Source of the DNA: Mariniblastus sp.
Lineage (GTDB): Bacteria > Planctomycetota > Planctomycetia > Pirellulales > Pirellulaceae
DNA length: 64,000 bases
Reading direction: 5' to 3'
Assembly (NCBI GenBank): GCA_029251085.1
Contig: JAQXDZ010000033.1
Span: 1 to 64,000, forward strand
In this document: positions 62,698 through 64,000 of the stretch, piece by piece
How positions within the stretch are numbered: the first letter of the stretch is position 1
Layout of the letters: every line of letters starts with the position of its first letter
Program-made: the position numbers and the translations under genes
Notes under the pieces: generated by a model
Told to the model about the DNA's origin: nothing
Seen by the model: only the letters and a program-made list of their open reading frames with translations
Databases searched by the model: none

Positions 62698-64000
62698 TCA
62701 ATACTGTCTAAAATAGCTGGTTTTATTGGGGGAGGGCTTGCGGGGACGCCAGTAAGATATCGTTTTCTCACCTGTTTGTGAAACAGGGATCGATTTGTTT
62801 TTAATTTTCAGTCGGTAGACTAGGAGGCTGATAGGGCAAATGCAAAGGTAGTAAACCAGTAGTAAAGCTGTTTTTGATACGACCCACCTCATTGGAAAAG
62901 TGATTATCTGCCATGCGTTGGAAACGCGGTTTGGCCAAGTGGTTTTTTGTTTTTTGGGTCCAGTCTCGTGGTTAAATTCGGGTTGATCCTGTTTTCTTAG
63001 ATAGAAGTTCCCGATCGCCAAAGCATCGAGGTTGGTTTTCATGAAACATTGATACGCATCATCCGGCGAGCAAACGATTGGCTCTCCACGAACATTGAAA
63101 CTAGTGTTCACGAGCATGGGACAGTCGGTCCCATTCCGAAACCGATCGAGTAGTTGGTGAAGAATTGGGTTGTCGGATAACGCAATTGTTTGGATGCGAG
63201 ATGAGCGATCCACATGCGTGATTCCGGGGAATTTGGTTTTCGGTACCGTAGAATGCAGGTGGGCGGCGAACGACATTAGCGGCGATGACTGGCTGGTTGA
63301 AAACCATTTTTCAGATTCTTCCTGAAGAATGACGGGGGCAAACGGGCGAAATGGTTCTCGGAATTTGACCTTTCGGTTTAATTCATCTTGCACGGTTTGA
63401 GGGCGGGGATCTGCGAGGATACTTCGGTTACCTAACGCCCTGGGGCCAAACTCCATGCGATTCTGAAACCAACCGATGATTTTCTCGCGCGCCAGATCAC
63501 TGGCGGCAGTATCCGTCAATTCGTCAGAAGAGAGTTCTTGGAAACTAGCGTTGTATCCCTTTAAGACGCTGCGAATTTGGGAGTCGGAGTACTCTGGGCC
63601 GAGGAACGGAGAACTGGTGACGTTGCTGCTTTTCGGGTTTTCGAGAATTTGATGCCAAGTAAACAGGGCTGCACCGATAGCGCCTCCGGCATCTCCGGGG
63701 GCGGCATTGACCCAGATTTTTTCAAACGGGCTTGCTTGGAGCAGTTTTCCATTGGCAACGCAGTTTAAGGCAACGCCTCCGGCAATGCAGAGATGGTCGC
63801 ATTGTGTTAGTTCATAGAGGTGATTGGCAATTTTTAGCAGGGCGGATTCGGTAACCAATTGAATCGATGCCGCCAGGTTTTTTTCTCGCTGGGTGATGGG
63901 AGATTCGGGCGTTCTTGGCGGGCCGCCAAAAAGTTGGTTGAATTTTGACGAAGTCATCTTTCTTCCGGTGCAATAATCAAAGAATTCCTGATTGAGCTGG
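62698..64000 (-). CDS. Carbamoyltransferase (NodU/CmcH family) fused to SxtJ-like membrane tail, 5' end outside
   Basis: The last 433 or so codons of a carbamoyltransferase; the frame stays open at base 64000. CIAGGVALNCVANGKLL and NAAPGDAGGAIGAAL are the ATP-binding Kae1-like motifs, and EFGPRALGNRSILADPR, FREPFRPFAPVIL and LVNTSFNVRGEPIVCSPDDA belong to the C-terminal catalytic domain. Such enzymes transfer a carbamoyl group from carbamoyl phosphate to an acceptor hydroxyl. An extra C-terminal part (about 80 residues) holds hydrophobic helices (LLLVYYLCICPISLLVYRL) and an SYWRPR end, like SxtJ proteins, which are usually encoded separately. The acceptor is unknown. Confidence 0.92.
   Translation of the reverse strand, partial: QLNQEFFDYCTGRKMTSSKFNQLFGGPPRTPESPITQREKNLAASIQLVTESALLKIANHLYELTQCDHLCIAGGVALNCVANGKLLQASPFEKIWVNAAPGDAGGAIGAALFTWHQILENPKSSNVTSSPFLGPEYSDSQIRSVLKGYNASFQELSSDELTDTAASDLAREKIIGWFQNRMEFGPRALGNRSILADPRPQTVQDELNRKVKFREPFRPFAPVILQEESEKWFSTSQSSPLMSFAAHLHSTVPKTKFPGITHVDRSSRIQTIALSDNPILHQLLDRFRNGTDCPMLVNTSFNVRGEPIVCSPDDAYQCFMKTNLDALAIGNFYLRKQDQPEFNHETGPKKQKTTWPNRVSNAWQIITFPMRWVVSKTALLLVYYLCICPISLLVYRLKIKNKSIPVSQTGEKTISYWRPRKPSPNKTSYFRQY

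Noticed and set aside
1-64000. CRISPR arrays, insertion sequences, prophage or integrase genes
   Set aside because: No evenly spaced repeat arrays, transposase motifs or phage structural genes were seen; only short two-copy tandem repeats occur.

Overview
The window reads as chromosomal DNA of a member of the Planctomycetota, most likely a Pirellulales-type marine lineage. The call rests on several lineage markers seen together: many Ser/Thr protein kinases and FHA proteins, an ECF sigma factor of the kind paired with kinases, a secreted sulfatase, the 66-residue small basic protein family (TIGR04137 type), the conserved J-like N-terminal module at 53308, the futalosine menaquinone genes, and an S10-spc ribosomal cluster that lacks some usual members. 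Genus cannot be fixed from sequence reading alone. No rRNA, phage, insertion sequence or CRISPR array was seen.

Layout. 1-3415 (minus): a truncated Ser/Thr kinase behind its ECF sigma factor, then a PLP aminotransferase-like enzyme. 3527-8552: nitrogen and cofactor genes, with a type II glutamine synthetase divergent from a type I glutamine synthetase that has a textbook sigma-54 promoter, followed by thioredoxin-type arsenate reductase and nadC. 8619-10020: two coupled membrane genes. 10401-19632 (plus): a signalling block with a coiled-coil membrane anchor protein, a TPR-FHA protein, a membrane Ser/Thr kinase, a small membrane protein, an FHA-GAF-class III cyclase, a class 3 lipase and a zinc-ribbon membrane protein. 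19734-21352: mqnB and mqnD. 21747-25936 (minus): a zinc-ribbon/TPR/GYF protein translationally coupled to an unusual kinase. 26423-31902: EF-hand protein, ComEA-like helix-hairpin-helix protein, uvrB, pfkA and the small basic protein. 31982-38331: a probably broken gene, aldo/keto reductase, tRNA-Glu(UUC), csrA, DUF2203, tatD and a sulfatase. 38585-49971 (minus): the S10-spc cluster from rpsJ to secY, without rplX (L24) and rpmD (L30), ending in a tiny membrane peptide. 50687-53036: a small secreted protein with a secretin-like signature, coupled to an ABC exporter ATPase and permease. 53308-58565: J-like protein, zinc-type binding lipoprotein, small anchored protein and a Pro-rich acidic protein. 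58799-60963: sucCD. 61094-64000 (minus): small anchored protein, B3/B4-domain protein, DUF5989 protein and a carbamoyltransferase that runs off the end.

How the genes fit together. The two glutamine synthetases and the sigma-54 promoter point to nitrogen-controlled ammonium assimilation. pfkA, sucCD and the mqn genes cover central carbon and quinone metabolism. The 10.4-19.6 kb block combines a kinase, two phosphothreonine-reading (FHA) proteins and a nucleotide cyclase, and is the best candidate for an undescribed signalling module. The secretin-signature protein plus ABC unit and the carbamoyltransferase/DUF5989/B3-B4 unit are the other two candidate systems.
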